DNA of 64,000 nt from Streptomyces sp. NRRL B-1140 (GTDB taxonomy: Bacteria; Actinomycetota; Actinomycetes; Streptomycetales; Streptomycetaceae). This document shows positions 43,532-55,571 of the stretch, one piece after another (positions within the stretch are counted from its first letter, which is position 1; each line of letters opens with the position of its first letter). The stretch covers positions 62,001 through 126,000 of the forward strand of contig NZ_LGEA01000080.1 in assembly GCF_001280065.1 (NCBI RefSeq). Reading direction: 5' to 3'. A model generated the notes under the pieces. It saw only the letters and a list, made by a program, of their open reading frames with translations, did no database searches and had not been told where the DNA came from. The translations under genes and the position numbers were made by a program.

Positions 43532-43856
43532 GGACCATGTAGGGGTCGCCCGGCTCGTCCAGCTCGCGCTGGAGACCGCCCCGGGGCGGACGCGGGATCC
43601 GCGGTTCGTGCACACCCCCACCACCCTCCCCGGGTCCGAAGTCGAACCACACATAGACCATCGACTCCCGCGGCACCTCGGCACCGGGCTGCGGGTACTG
43701 GCGTACGACGTAGTCGACGACGGCGAGCGGGGTCTCGGGCCGGTCCGGCGTGGTGAGGAGGAGGCCCTGCGCCCGGGCCGCCTCCCGCGCGTCCATGGCC
43801 ATCAGGCCGACCAGACGCGGTACGCGCACATCGGGTGTCTTGCGGGATATGTGCAC
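43518..43856 (-). CDS. Single PASTA-domain protein
   Basis: A 112-residue protein from GTG 43856 (GGGGGTG upstream). One PASTA domain spans about residues 9-75 ([20 protein letters not shown], then [21 protein letters not shown]), followed by a Gly/Pro-rich tail. It has no kinase or membrane segment. PASTA modules bind peptidoglycan fragments or lipid II when exported, but no signal peptide is seen here, so its location is unclear. Confidence 0.75.
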   Translation of the reverse strand: MHISRKTPDVRVPRLVGLMAMDAREAARAQGLLLTTPDRPETPLAVVDYVVRQYPQPGAEVPRESMVYVWFDFGPGEGGGGVHEPRIPRPPRGGLQRELDEPGDPYMVLSSP

Positions 43857-43939
43857 AGATGTCACCCCCAGCGGTACAGGAAGGGTAACTCCCGCCCCGT
43901 TCCGACCGGAAGCGACGGGTTTCGTCCTGTGACAGTCGG

Positions 43940-44464
43940 CTACTCTCCGGCAGCGGCCGGGAGGTCGAGCCGGTAGCAGTGCCCCGTCCGCTGCGAGGCC
44001 GGAGTCGTGAAGGTCTCGGCGAGGCGCATTCCGAGTCGTCGCGTCACGGCGATGGAGCGGGTGTTGCGGGCGTCGACCATCGCGACCACGCCCGGCACGC
44101 CGACCGCCCGCATCCGGTCCAGCGTCTGCGCCGCGGCCGCCGTCACGTAGCCCCTGCCCCAGTGCTCCCGGCCGAGCCGCCAGCCGATCTCGATCTCGCC
44201 GACCGGGCCCCAGGCCCGCTCCCACGGCTGGGCGCCGGTGAAGCCGATGACCTGCCCCGACTCGTCGAGCACGGTCCACAGGCAGAAGCCGAGCTCGGCG
44301 TCGTGCCGGCGCTGGCGGGCGGTGAGCTCCTCGTAGACCGACAGCTCCGCGGCCCTGCCGCCCTGGAACTCCATGACGTCCGGGTCGTCGAAGATCCGGT
44401 GCCAGACGAACGCGTCCTCGTGGGTGGGGACGCGCAGCCGCACGGCGGGGAGAACTCGGTTCAC
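43940..44464 (-). CDS. GNAT-family acetyltransferase (RimJ/RimL type)
   Basis: A 174-residue acetyltransferase starting at GTG 44464. The pattern LRVPTHEDAFVWHRIFDDPDVMEF at the N-terminus, EIEIGWRLGREHWGRGYVTAAAAQ (acetyl-CoA site; about 90-113) and ARNTRSIAVTRRLGMRLAETF is typical of RimJ/RimL-like enzymes that acetylate N-termini or small amines. The substrate is unknown. Confidence 0.83.
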   Translation of the reverse strand: MNRVLPAVRLRVPTHEDAFVWHRIFDDPDVMEFQGGRAAELSVYEELTARQRRHDAELGFCLWTVLDESGQVIGFTGAQPWERAWGPVGEIEIGWRLGREHWGRGYVTAAAAQTLDRMRAVGVPGVVAMVDARNTRSIAVTRRLGMRLAETFTTPASQRTGHCYRLDLPAAAGE

Positions 44465-44562
44465 GGGGCAGCCCTTCAGCCGGGTGATGAATGCCGCTGC
44501 ATAGACTGCCCATGTCCCGTGCCGGCCGGCACATCAATGCCGAACCTTGGGGAGATCCCGCC

Positions 44563-45855
44563 GTGAGTGTCGTGACCGAGCCCCTCTCGGAGAACACCGC
44601 CGATGTGATCGTCGTGGGCGCGGGCCCGGCGGGCTCCACCACCGCCTACCACCTCGCCAAGGCGGGGCTCGACGTCCTCCTGCTGGAGAAGACCGCGTTC
44701 CCGCGCGAGAAGGTCTGCGGTGACGGCCTCACCCCGCGTGCCGTCAAGCAGCTGGTCGCCATGGGCATCGACATCTCGGAGGAAGCCGGCTGGCTGCGCA
44801 ACAAGGGCCTGCGCATCATCGGCGGCGGGGTGCGGCTCCAGCTCGACTGGCCGGATCTGGCCTCCTTCCCCGACTACGGTCTCGTCCGCAAGCGCGACGA
44901 CTTCGACGAGCAGCTCGCCCGGCAGGCCCAGAAGGCCGGGGCGCGGCTCTTCGAGCGGTGCAACGTGGGCGCGCCGATCGTCGACGACCGCACGGGCCGC
45001 ATCACGGGGGTGCACGCCAAGCTCGGCGAGGAGAAGCGCGAGGTCACCTTCCACGCGCCGCTCGTCGTCGCCGCCGACGGCAACTCCACCCGGCTGTCCC
45101 TCGCGATGGGCCTGCACCGCCGTGAGGACCGGCCGATGGGTGTGGCGGTGCGCACGTACTTCACCAGCCCGCGCCACGAGGACGACTACCTGGAGTCCTG
45201 GCTTGAGCTGTGGGACCGCCGCGGCGCCGAGGACCGCCTCCTGCCCGGCTACGGCTGGATCTTCGGCATGGGCGACGGCACCTCGAACGTCGGCCTGGGC
45301 GTGCTCAACACCTCCGACTCCTTCAAGGAGCTGGACTGGCGCGAGGTCCTGAAGGCCTGGTGCGCGTCGATGCCGGAGGACTGGGGTTACACGCCGGACA
45401 ACATGACCGGCCCGATCCGCGGCGCCGCCCTGCCGATGGCCTTCAACCGCCAGCCGCACTACACCAAGGGACTGCTGCTCGTCGGCGACGCCGGCGGCCT
45501 GGTGAACCCCTTCAACGGCGAGGGCATCGCCTACGCCATGGAGTCCGGCCAGATCGCCGCCGACGTCATCGTCCAGGCTCACGCCCGGCCGACGCCGGCG
45601 AGCCGCGAACTGGCCCTCCAGCGTTATCCGCGCGTCCTGAAGGACACCTACGGCGGCTACTACACGCTCGGCCGCGCCTTCGTGAAGCTCATCGGCAACC
45701 CGAAGGTCATGCAGATCGCGGCCCAGCGCGGTCTGACGCACCCGATGCTGATGAAGTTCACGCTGAAGCTCCTGGCGAACCTCACCGACCCCACGGGCGG
45801 CGACGCGATGGACCGCATCATCAACGGGCTGAGCAGGGTGGCCCCGAAGGCCTGA
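44563..45855 (+). CDS. Geranylgeranyl reductase family FAD oxidoreductase
   Basis: A 430-residue flavoprotein. The FAD motif DVIVVGAGPAGSTTAYHLAKAG is at about 14-35, followed by KVCGDGLTPRAVK, a Cys-containing signature of the geranylgeranyl reductase family, and LVGDAGGLVNPFNGEGIAYAM (about 306-326), the second FAD motif. Mycobacterial MenJ, in the same family, saturates an isoprene unit of menaquinone. Its position between mqnG and nuo supports the same role: making partly hydrogenated menaquinone. GTG 44563 follows GGGGAG. Confidence 0.85.
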   Translation: MSVVTEPLSENTADVIVVGAGPAGSTTAYHLAKAGLDVLLLEKTAFPREKVCGDGLTPRAVKQLVAMGIDISEEAGWLRNKGLRIIGGGVRLQLDWPDLASFPDYGLVRKRDDFDEQLARQAQKAGARLFERCNVGAPIVDDRTGRITGVHAKLGEEKREVTFHAPLVVAADGNSTRLSLAMGLHRREDRPMGVAVRTYFTSPRHEDDYLESWLELWDRRGAEDRLLPGYGWIFGMGDGTSNVGLGVLNTSDSFKELDWREVLKAWCASMPEDWGYTPDNMTGPIRGAALPMAFNRQPHYTKGLLLVGDAGGLVNPFNGEGIAYAMESGQIAADVIVQAHARPTPASRELALQRYPRVLKDTYGGYYTLGRAFVKLIGNPKVMQIAAQRGLTHPMLMKFTLKLLANLTDPTGGDAMDRIINGLSRVAPKA

Positions 45856-45875
45856 ACGACCCGCTGGGCGGTGAC

Positions 45876-45899
45876 GGGGCGGGCCGAGCGGCCCGCCCC
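45876..45899 (+). terminator. Terminator after the geranylgeranyl reductase gene
   Basis: GGGGCGGGCC (45876-45885) pairs with GGCCCGCCCC (45890-45899) around GAGC, beginning 21 bases after the stop. Confidence 0.8.
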
Positions 45900-46254
45900 T
45901 TGCAGGGGGCGTGAGCGGCCCGCCGTGCTGTGGTGCCGGGCGGGGTCGGCGCGGGCCCGGCCCGCGCCGCCGGTGTGCGAGTCGACGGGCCGGCCACACG
46001 CAGCCATCGGGCCGGATCATTCCGGGGCGTACGGGACTTTCGGCCCGTCAGGGGAGCGAGGACGCCGAGGCGACCGTGCGGCTCACCCTCAACACCCCGC
46101 CAGGACGGGACAATTCGGGCACTCGGTGCGGGGGTGGCGAAGCGCAGGGGCGGGCCGTGGTGCCGAGTGGCCTTCAGAAGGGCCCTGAGTGCCTCTGGAG
46201 CGCCTTGGGGGGCGAGGTGGGGGAGCGGGAGCCGGATGGCCCCGGACAGGCCGG
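45900..46254. other. Intergenic region between two convergent genes
   Basis: About 355 bases between two terminators, GC-rich, with no frame that I would call a gene. Nothing else recognised. Confidence 0.5.
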
Positions 46255-46287
46255 GAGGGCCGTCGCCCAGGAGTGGCGACGGCCCTC
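46255..46287 (-). terminator. Terminator of the NlpC/P60 gene
   Basis: GAGGGCCGTCGCC (46255-46267) pairs with GGCGACGGCCCTC (46275-46287) with a 7-base loop, located 39 bases beyond the NlpC/P60 stop on the minus strand. Confidence 0.8.
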
Positions 46288-46325
46288 GAGCCCGTATGTG
46301 CGGAGGTTCCGGAGGGTGTGCGGCG

Positions 46326-47129
46326 TCAGAGGACGCGCACCGCGCCCGACGCCGGGTAGCCCGACAGGTCCTGGATGACGACGCCCTTGGAGGGGTTGGC
46401 CGCGTCGAGGTACTGGCCGTTCCCGATGTAGACACCCACGTGGTACGCGGAGCCCTTGCCGCCCCAGTACAGGATGTCGCCGACCTGGATGCTGGACAGC
46501 GGGACGTCCGTGCCGGCCATCGACTGGTCCTGCGAGACGCGCGGCAGGTCCACACCAACCTGCTTGTACGCGGCCTGCACGAGGGAGGAGCAGTCCCAGG
46601 CGTTGGGGCCGGTGGCGCCCATGACGTAGGCGTCGCCCACCTGGGCCTTGAGGAACGCGATGACCGTCGCGACGCTGCCGCTGGCGGGTGCCGACACGGA
46701 CGTCGAGGCGGACGCGGACGCGGAGAGGGTGGCGCGCTCGGTGCTGCGGTTGGCGCGCTCGGCGGCGGCCTTGCGGGCGGCCTCGGCGGCCTTCTTCTTG
46801 GCCTCCGCCTTCTTCTTGGCCTCGGCGAGGTCCTTCTTGGCCTCCGCGGCGGCCTTCGCGGCGGCGGCGTCACGCTCGGCGCGCAGCTCGTAGTTCGCCG
46901 CGGCCTGCTGGGTGGCGGCGGCGGACTGGGCGACCTGAGCGGACATGTCGGCCGTCAGGGTGGGCAGTTCGATGGTCTGCGTCACCGGCTCGGCGGCGCT
47001 CGCCGAAGCCGACGCGCCCGCCGCTGCCATGCTGAGAACGCCACCGGCAACGCCGGCGCGCAGGGCGATCGAAGAGGTCGCGCTGCGGCGGGGTTTCCGG
47101 TGGCTGCGTATGTGAGCGGTGTGGGACAT
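46326..47129 (-). CDS. Secreted NlpC/P60 peptidoglycan endopeptidase
   Basis: A 267-residue exported cell-wall hydrolase from ATG 47129; upstream starts at 47159 and 47186 are possible. The N-terminus SHRKPRRSATSSIALRAG and a hydrophobic core form a signal peptide ending near ASASA-AEP. A Lys/Ala/Glu coiled coil (AEAKKDLAEAKKKAEAKKKA) follows. The C-terminal domain has the catalytic Cys in NAWDCSSLVQAAY (about residue 180), the His in AYHVGVYIG and a third polar residue nearby. It should cut D-Glu-diamino acid peptide bonds during growth. Confidence 0.88.
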   Translation of the reverse strand: MSHTAHIRSHRKPRRSATSSIALRAGVAGGVLSMAAAGASASASAAEPVTQTIELPTLTADMSAQVAQSAAATQQAAANYELRAERDAAAAKAAAEAKKDLAEAKKKAEAKKKAAEAARKAAAERANRSTERATLSASASASTSVSAPASGSVATVIAFLKAQVGDAYVMGATGPNAWDCSSLVQAAYKQVGVDLPRVSQDQSMAGTDVPLSSIQVGDILYWGGKGSAYHVGVYIGNGQYLDAANPSKGVVIQDLSGYPASGAVRVL

Positions 47130-47883
47130 GGGAATAACCGGTACCAGGGGCTCCTTCATATCTTCAAGAAACGTGTGCTGCGCCACAGTTACTCAATCGG
47201 GCCGTCAAAACCCCCGAATGAGACTCTTTATTGACGCCGTAACGGACATTGCGGGCACCCCGTGACCGGCCTGTGATCACGGTGTTTGATCAATACGCCC
47301 GAATTGCCCCGCGCCTACCATCCGTTGGCTTGATTGGCCAAGCCCCGTTCTCACGGAGGTCTCATCTGTGTGACGGAGGTCACGGAACGGCTGCCCTGTC
47401 GACCGCGTCCCGGCGCATAGATCACGGCCGTGTCACGAGCTCGCGGAGATCGTGAACGCGTGCACGCGTCCACTCCTCACCCCGTGGGCCCCCTGACGTG
47501 TGAACGCGCCTCTATCAAGAGATCAAGCCCATCGCGAATTTGCATGCAAGAGAACCCTCTTGATATTGAGACGCCCCCTCCGGCCTGCACTGACGAGCCA
47601 AAATGTCACCTCTCGTGATCACTCGGACGCTTCGCGTGTGAAGATCACCGCTCATCCGACTTCATGATCGATCGTCAGGTGGTGGAGATCACAAAGCTTG
47701 TGCAATACCCCGTGTCGCAGATCACAGAGCGTCCGGCATAAGATGCACGCGGTTGGGCTTGTGACCTGCTTCACATGTTCCCGATCTTCGCCGGGGCGTG
47801 CGGGGTTCGAGGGACTGGTGGGCCGGAAGTGAGCCCGACGCAAACCGCCAGCAGTCAGTGCCGACTGAGAGGAGCGAGGAGCG
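47130..47883. promoter_or_regulatory. Long regulatory region between the NlpC/P60 gene and nuoA
   Basis: About 750 bases without a convincing gene and with lower GC than the surroundings. It holds the leader of the NlpC/P60 gene and the nuo promoter(s). The hexamer GATCAC occurs six times (47275, 47420, 47617, 47643, 47687 and 47720), and a Rex-type operator lies at 47760. ACGGAGGTC also appears twice near 47357-47386. The exact transcription starts could not be placed. Confidence 0.6.
47760..47775. promoter_or_regulatory. Rex operator upstream of nuoA
   Basis: TGTGACCTGCTTCACA matches the Rex consensus TGTGAACnnnTTCACA at all fixed positions but one. Rex is the NADH/NAD+ sensing repressor of actinobacteria, and nuo operons are among its reported targets. 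The site is 109 bases before the nuoA start. Confidence 0.75.
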
Positions 47884-48243
47884 GTGAACGCGTATGCGCC
47901 CATCCTCGTACTGGGAGCCCTCGGGGCAGGCTTTGCGATCTTCTCCGTGGTCATGGCCACGTTGATCGGGCCCAAGCGGTACAACCGGGCCAAGCTCGAG
48001 GCCTACGAGTGCGGTATCGAGCCGACCCCCACGCCGGCCGGTGGCGGGCGCTTCCCCATCAAGTACTACCTGACGGCGATGCTCTTCATCGTCTTCGACA
48101 TCGAGATCGTCTTCCTCTACCCCTGGGCCGTCACCTTCGACGCCCTGGGGATCTTCGGGCTCGTGGAGATGCTGCTCTTCGTGCTCACCGTCTTCGTCGC
48201 GTACGCGTACGTGTGGCGGCGCGGCGGCCTGGAATGGGACTGA
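47884..48243 (+). CDS. nuoA: NADH-quinone oxidoreductase subunit A
   Basis: A 119-residue membrane subunit of complex I with three helices. [42 protein letters not shown] is the family signature region (Cys loop plus acidic helix, about 39-81) at the quinone/proton interface. GTG 47884 follows GAGGAGCG. First gene of the 14-gene operon. Confidence 0.95.
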   Translation: MNAYAPILVLGALGAGFAIFSVVMATLIGPKRYNRAKLEAYECGIEPTPTPAGGGRFPIKYYLTAMLFIVFDIEIVFLYPWAVTFDALGIFGLVEMLLFVLTVFVAYAYVWRRGGLEWD

Positions 48244-48256
48244 GGGGCCACACGTC

Positions 48257-48807
<551 letters not shown>

Positions 48808-48811
<4 letters not shown>

Positions 48812-49548
48812 GCGACGCGAACGGCAACGGGGTCAACCCCGAGAAGGACCTCTCCGCGGAGAACCTCCCGGGCCAGCGCGGCCAGGGCGGCGAGGAGATC
48901 CGCGTCCAGCGCGGCATGTTCGGCGCGAACAACGGCGGCGACACCACCGGCTACGGCGGCCTGGTCCGCTCGGTGCGGCTCCCGGGGCCGGCGGCCCGCC
49001 CCTACGGCGGCTGGTTCGACGAGGTCGCCGACGAGCTGGAGGGCGCCCTGGAGGAGCAGGGCCTGCTCCCGGACAACGCCATCGAGAAGACGGTCGTCGA
49101 CCGCGACGAGCTGACCTTCCACATCGAGCGCGAGCACCTCGTCCTCGTCGCCCGCACCCTGCGCGACGACCCGGCCCTGCGCTTCGAGCTGTGCACCGGC
49201 GTCAGCGGCGTGCACTACCCGAACGACAAGGGCCGCGAGCTGCACGCCGTCTACCACCTGCGCTCGATCACCCACAACCGGGTGATCCGCCTGGAGGTCA
49301 GCGCCCCCGACAGCGACCCGCACATCCCGTCGCTGTTCTCGGTCTATCCGACGAACGACTGGCACGAGCGCGAGACGTACGACTTCTTCGGAATCGTCTT
49401 CGACGGCCACCCCGCCCTGACGCGGATCATGATGCCGGACGACTGGCAGGGCTTCCCGCAGCGCAAGGACTACCCCCTCGGCGGCATCCCCGTCGAGTAC
49501 AAGGGCGCCCAGATCCCGGCTCCGGACCAGCGGAGGTCGTACTCATGA
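48808..49548 (+). CDS. nuoC: NADH-quinone oxidoreductase subunit C
   Basis: A 246-residue peripheral subunit that supports NuoD. The 30-kDa signature [39 protein letters not shown] (shown in parts) is at about 190-228. An N-terminal extension of about 70 residues, Gly/Asn-rich and unlike E. coli NuoC, is usual in actinobacteria. NuoC and NuoD are separate here. Overlaps nuoD by ATGA. Confidence 0.93.
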
Positions 49549-50867
49549 GCACCTCGCACGCTTCTCCTCGCGAGACCACCGAAGGAACCGTCTACACGGT
49601 CACCGGCGGCGACTGGGACGAGGTCGTCGAGACCGCGGCCCGCGCCGACGACGAGCGCATCGTCGTCAACATGGGCCCCCAGCACCCGTCCACCCACGGT
49701 GTGCTCCGCCTGATCCTGGAGATCGACGGCGAGACCGTCACCGAGGCCCGCTGCGGAATCGGTTACCTGCACACCGGCATCGAGAAGAACCTCGAGTACC
49801 GGACGTGGACGCAGGGCACCACGTTCGTGACGCGCATGGACTACCTGACGCCGTTCTTCAACGAGACGGCGTACTGCCTCGGCGTGGAGAAGCTCCTCGG
49901 CATCGAGGACCAGATCCCCGACCGGGCCTCGATCATCCGCGTGCTCCTGATGGAGCTGAACCGGCTCTCCTCCCACCTGGTGTGCATCGCCACCGGCGGC
50001 ATGGAACTCGGCGCGACCACGATCATGATCTACGGCTTTCGTGATCGTGAACTCATTCTCGATATCTACGAGCTGATCACCGGCCTGCGGATGAACCACG
50101 CGTACATCCGCCCCGGCGGACTCGCCCAGGACCTGCCGCCCGGCGCGGTGGACCAGATCCGCGAGTTCGTGAAGAAGATGAAGAAGAACCTCCCGGAGTA
50201 CGACAAGCTCGCCACCGGGAACCCCATCTTCAAGGCCCGTATGCAGGACGTGGGCTACCTCGACCTGGCCGGCTGCATGGCCCTCGGCGCGACGGGCCCG
50301 ATCCTGCGCTCCACCGGCCTGCCCCACGACCTGCGCAAGGCGCAGCCGTACTGCGGTTACGAGACGTACGACTTCGAGATCCCGACCGCCGACACCTGCG
50401 ACTCCTACGGCCGCTTCCTCATCCGGCTGGAGGAGATGCGCCAGTCGCTGAGGATCGTCGAGCAGTGCCTGGACCGGCTCCAGCCCGGCCCGGTCATGGT
50501 CGCCGACAAGAAGATCGCCTGGCCCGCCCAGCTCGCCCTCGGCCCCGACGGCCTGGGCAACTCCCTCGACCACATCAAGAAGATCATGGGCACCTCCATG
50601 GAGGCCCTGATCCACCACTTCAAACTGGTCACCGAGGGCTTCCGCGTCCCGCCGGGGCAGGCCTACGCGGCGGTCGAGTCGCCCAAGGGCGAACTCGGGG
50701 TGCACGTCGTGTCCGACGGCGGCACCCGCCCCTACCGGGTCCACTTCCGCGACCCGTCCTTCACCAACCTGCAGGCCATGGCGGCGATGTGCGAGGGCGG
50801 CCAGGTCGCCGACGTCATCGTCGCGGTGGCGTCCATCGACCCCGTGATGGGAGGCGTCGACCGGTGA
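49545..50867 (+). CDS. nuoD: NADH-quinone oxidoreductase subunit D
   Basis: A 440-residue 49-kDa-type subunit forming the quinone pocket with NuoB. The motif [17 protein letters not shown] (about 44-60) holds the quinone-contacting His; [14 protein letters not shown] and the C-terminal DPVMGGVDR are also present. The N-terminal 35 residues are variable. Overlaps nuoE by GTGA. Confidence 0.95.
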   Translation: MSTSHASPRETTEGTVYTVTGGDWDEVVETAARADDERIVVNMGPQHPSTHGVLRLILEIDGETVTEARCGIGYLHTGIEKNLEYRTWTQGTTFVTRMDYLTPFFNETAYCLGVEKLLGIEDQIPDRASIIRVLLMELNRLSSHLVCIATGGMELGATTIMIYGFRDRELILDIYELITGLRMNHAYIRPGGLAQDLPPGAVDQIREFVKKMKKNLPEYDKLATGNPIFKARMQDVGYLDLAGCMALGATGPILRSTGLPHDLRKAQPYCGYETYDFEIPTADTCDSYGRFLIRLEEMRQSLRIVEQCLDRLQPGPVMVADKKIAWPAQLALGPDGLGNSLDHIKKIMGTSMEALIHHFKLVTEGFRVPPGQAYAAVESPKGELGVHVVSDGGTRPYRVHFRDPSFTNLQAMAAMCEGGQVADVIVAVASIDPVMGGVDR

Positions 50868-51723
50868 CCACATCGTCTTCCGAGCGGGGCGTCAGCCTGG
50901 GCATGCCCGAACTGCCCGCCCCCGCCTACCCGGACGACGTCCGGGCCCGTCTGGAGACGGACGCGCGCGAGGTCATCGCCCGCTACCCGGACTCCCGGTC
51001 CGCGCTGCTGCCGCTGCTGCACCTCGTGCAGGCCGAGGAGGGGCACGTCACCCGCACCGGGATGCAGTTCTGCGCGGACGTGCTCGGCCTGACCACGGCC
51101 GAGGTCACCGCCGTCGCCACCTTCTACACCATGTACCGGCGCAAGCCGAGCGGTGACTACCAGGTCGGGGTGTGCACCAACACCCTGTGCGCCGTGATGG
51201 GCGGGGACGCGATCTTCGAGGAGCTCCAGGAGCACCTCGGCGTCGGCAACGGCGAGACCACCGGCGACGGCAAGGTCACCCTGGAGCACATCGAGTGCAA
51301 CGCGGCCTGCGACTTCGCGCCGGTCGTGATGGTCAACTGGGAGTTCTTCGACAACCAGACCCCCGACAGCGCCAAGAGCCTCGTCGACGACTTGCGCGCG
51401 GGCCGGCCGGTCACCCCCACTCGCGGGGCGCGCATGTGCACCTTCAAGGAGACCGCCCGGATCCTGGCCGGCTTCCCCGACGAGCGGGAGGGAGCCGTGG
51501 AGTCGGGGGGAAGCGCGGGACCCGCCTCCCTCGTCGGCCTGAAGCTCGCCAAGGGCGAGGCCTCTCCCGCGCGCGTGGTGCACCCGCGCGGCGAGGCGGC
51601 CCGCACCGGGGCACCGCACGAGCCGTCACCGACGGAGCACTTGAGCTCGCACGACGCGCCGCAGGACACGTCGGCCTCCGACCCGGCCCACCCGGCCGGG
51701 CCCACCGCCGAGGAGGGGGAGTG

Positions 51724-51724
<1 letters not shown>
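50864..51724 (+). CDS. nuoE: NADH-quinone oxidoreductase subunit E with C-terminal tail
   Basis: A 286-residue 24-kDa-type subunit that binds the [2Fe-2S] cluster N1a. The ligands are in CTNTLC (about 102-107) and CNAACD (about 146-151). Compared with the 160-180-residue norm it has about 90 extra residues (from about 205) that are Pro/Ser/Glu/His-rich and look disordered. The GTGA overlap joins it to nuoD. Confidence 0.92.
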
Positions 51725-53066
<1,342 letters not shown>

Positions 53067-53070
<4 letters not shown>

Positions 53071-55571
53071 CCGTGACCACCAGCTCTCCCTCCGGCGGGG
53101 GAGAAGCGGCGGTCCCGCCGGAGGACCTCGTGTCGCTGACGATCGACGGCGCCGAGATCAGCGTGCCCAAGGGCACCCTGGTCATCCGGGCCGCCGAACA
53201 GCTCGGCATCGAGATCCCCCGGTTCTGCGACCACCCCCTGCTCGACCCGGCCGGTGCCTGCCGGCAGTGCATCGTCGAGGTCGAGGGCCAGCGCAAGCCC
53301 ATGGCGTCCTGCACGATCACCTGTACGGACGGGATGGTCGTCAAGACTCACCTCACCTCCCCGGTCGCCGAAAAGGCCCAGAAGGGTGTGATGGAGCTCC
53401 TGCTCATCAACCACCCGCTGGACTGCCCGGTCTGCGACAAGGGCGGTGAGTGCCCGCTGCAGAACCAGGCCATGTCGCACGGCGACGCCGACTCCCGCTT
53501 CGAGGGCCGCAAGCGGACCTACGAGAAGCCCGTCCCGATCTCCACACAGGTGCTGCTCGACCGCGAACGGTGCGTGCTGTGCGCCCGCTGCACCCGGTTC
53601 TCCAACCAGGTCGCGGGCGACCCGATGATCGAGCTGATCGAGCGGGGCGCGCTCCAGCAGGTCGGCACCGGCGAGGGCGACCCGTTCGAGTCGTACTTCT
53701 CCGGCAACACCATCCAGATCTGCCCCGTGGGAGCGCTGACCTCGGCGGCGTACCGATTCCGCTCCCGCCCCTTCGACCTGGTGTCCTCCCCGTCGGTGTG
53801 CGAGCACTGCTCCGGCGGCTGCGCCACCCGCACCGACCACCGCCGCGGCAAGGTCATGCGGCGACTGGCGGCCGACGACCCCGAGGTCAACGAGGAGTGG
53901 ATCTGCGACAAGGGGCGGTTCGGCTTCCGGTACGCGCAGCAGCGCGACCGGCTCGAGACGCCGCTGGTGCGCAACGCCGAGGGCGAGCTGGAGCCCGCCT
54001 CCTGGCCCGAGGCGCTGCAGATCGCGGCCCAGGGGCTGCTGGCCTCCCGGGGCCGCACCGGCGTCCTGACCGGCGGCCGCCTCACCGTCGAGGACGCCTA
54101 CGCGTACAGCAAGTTCGCGCGCGTGGCGCTCGACACCAACGACATCGACTTCCGCGCGCGCGTGCACAGCAGCGAGGAGGCCGACTTCCTCGCCGCGCAG
54201 ATCGCCGGGCGTGGCCGGGACCTCGACGGCACGGGCGTCACGTACACCGCGCTGGAGAAGGCCCCGGCCGTCCTGCTCGTCGGGTTCGAGGCGGAGGAGG
54301 AGGCGCCCGGCGTCTTCCTGCGGCTGCGCAAGGCATGGCGGGGGCACGGGCAGAAGGTCTACTCCCTGGCCACACACGCCACGCGCGGTCTGGAGAAGGC
54401 CGGCGGCACGCTGCTCCCGGCGGCCCCCGGCACCGAGACCGAGTGGCTGGACGCGCTCGCGAGCGGTGCCGGCCTGGAGGACGACGGTGCGCTCGCCGCC
54501 GAGGCGCTGCGCGCCGAGGGCGCGGTGATCGTCGTCGGCGAGCGGCTGGCGGCCGTGGCCGGCGGGCTCACCGCCGCCGGCCGCACCGCCGCCGCGACCG
54601 GGGCCCGGCTGGTGTGGATCCCGCGCCGGGCCGGGGAACGCGGCGCGATCGAGGCGGGCGCGCTGCCCTCGCTGCTGCCGGGCGGGCGCCCGGCCACCGA
54701 CCCGCGCGCGCGGGACGAGGTCGCCGCCGTCTGGGGCGTCGCGGGGCTTCCGCACCGCTACGGCCGTGACACCGGCCAGATCGTGGAGGCCGCCGCGACC
54801 GGTGAACTCCAGGCCCTGCTGGTGGCGGGTGTGGAGATCGCCGATCTGCCCGACCCGGCACGCGCGCGTGCGGCGCTGGACGAAGTGGGCTTCCTCGTCT
54901 CGCTGGAGCTGCGGCCGAGCGAGATCAGCCGCAAGGCCGATGTCGTCCTGCCCGTCGCGGCGGTCGCCGAGAAGGCCGGCACCTTCCTCAACTGGGAAGG
55001 CCGCATCCGCTTCTTCGAGGCGGCACTCAAGCCCGACCAGATGACCCGACGCCCGGCTCCCACCGACGCGCGTGTGCTGCAGATGCTGGCAGACGCCATG
55101 GACGTCCATCTCGGGCTGCCGGACCTGCGTACCGTGCGCGGCGAGATCGACCGGCTCGGCGCCTGGGACGGACCGCGGGCCGGAGAGCCCCTGGAGACCG
55201 CTGCCGCGCTGCCGAGGCCGGCCATCGGAGAAGCCGTCCTCGCCGGGCACCGGCTGCTGCTCGACCAGGGCGTCCTCCAGCAGGGCGACGAGGCCCTCGC
55301 CGGAACCCGGCACGCGGCATGGGCGCGCGTGTCGTCCGCGACGGCCGCCGAGGCGGGCGTGAAGGACGGCGACCTGCTCGCGGTGACCGGACCGCGGGGC
55401 GTGGTGGAACTCCCGCTCCGGATCAGCGACATGCCCGACCGGGTCGTGTGGCTGCCACTGAACTCCACCGGCGGCGGTGTCGCCTCCGACACCGGGGCGC
55501 GGCCCGGCTCCCTCGTCCGCATCGGCCCGGCGACGCTCGCCGGCGAGGCCCCCAAGGAGGTGGAGGCATGA
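53067..55571 (+). CDS. nuoG: NADH-quinone oxidoreductase subunit G
   Basis: An 834-residue subunit carrying the electron wire. The N-terminal 2Fe-2S domain has [15 protein letters not shown] and SCTITC (about 53-84). The [4Fe-4S] motifs are [13 protein letters not shown] and CVLCARC (about 120-180). A further [13 protein letters not shown] at about 245 is the molybdopterin-type N-terminal cluster, followed by a degenerate oxidoreductase domain with no active site. Overlaps nuoF and nuoH by ATGA. Confidence 0.94.

Noticed and set aside
47187..47480. Possible c-di-AMP (ydaO) riboswitch in the leader of the NlpC/P60 gene, as known for some Streptomyces wall hydrolases.
   Set aside because: A GGTAGGCG-like piece exists on the minus strand but the other conserved blocks could not be aligned; a covariance-model search would decide.
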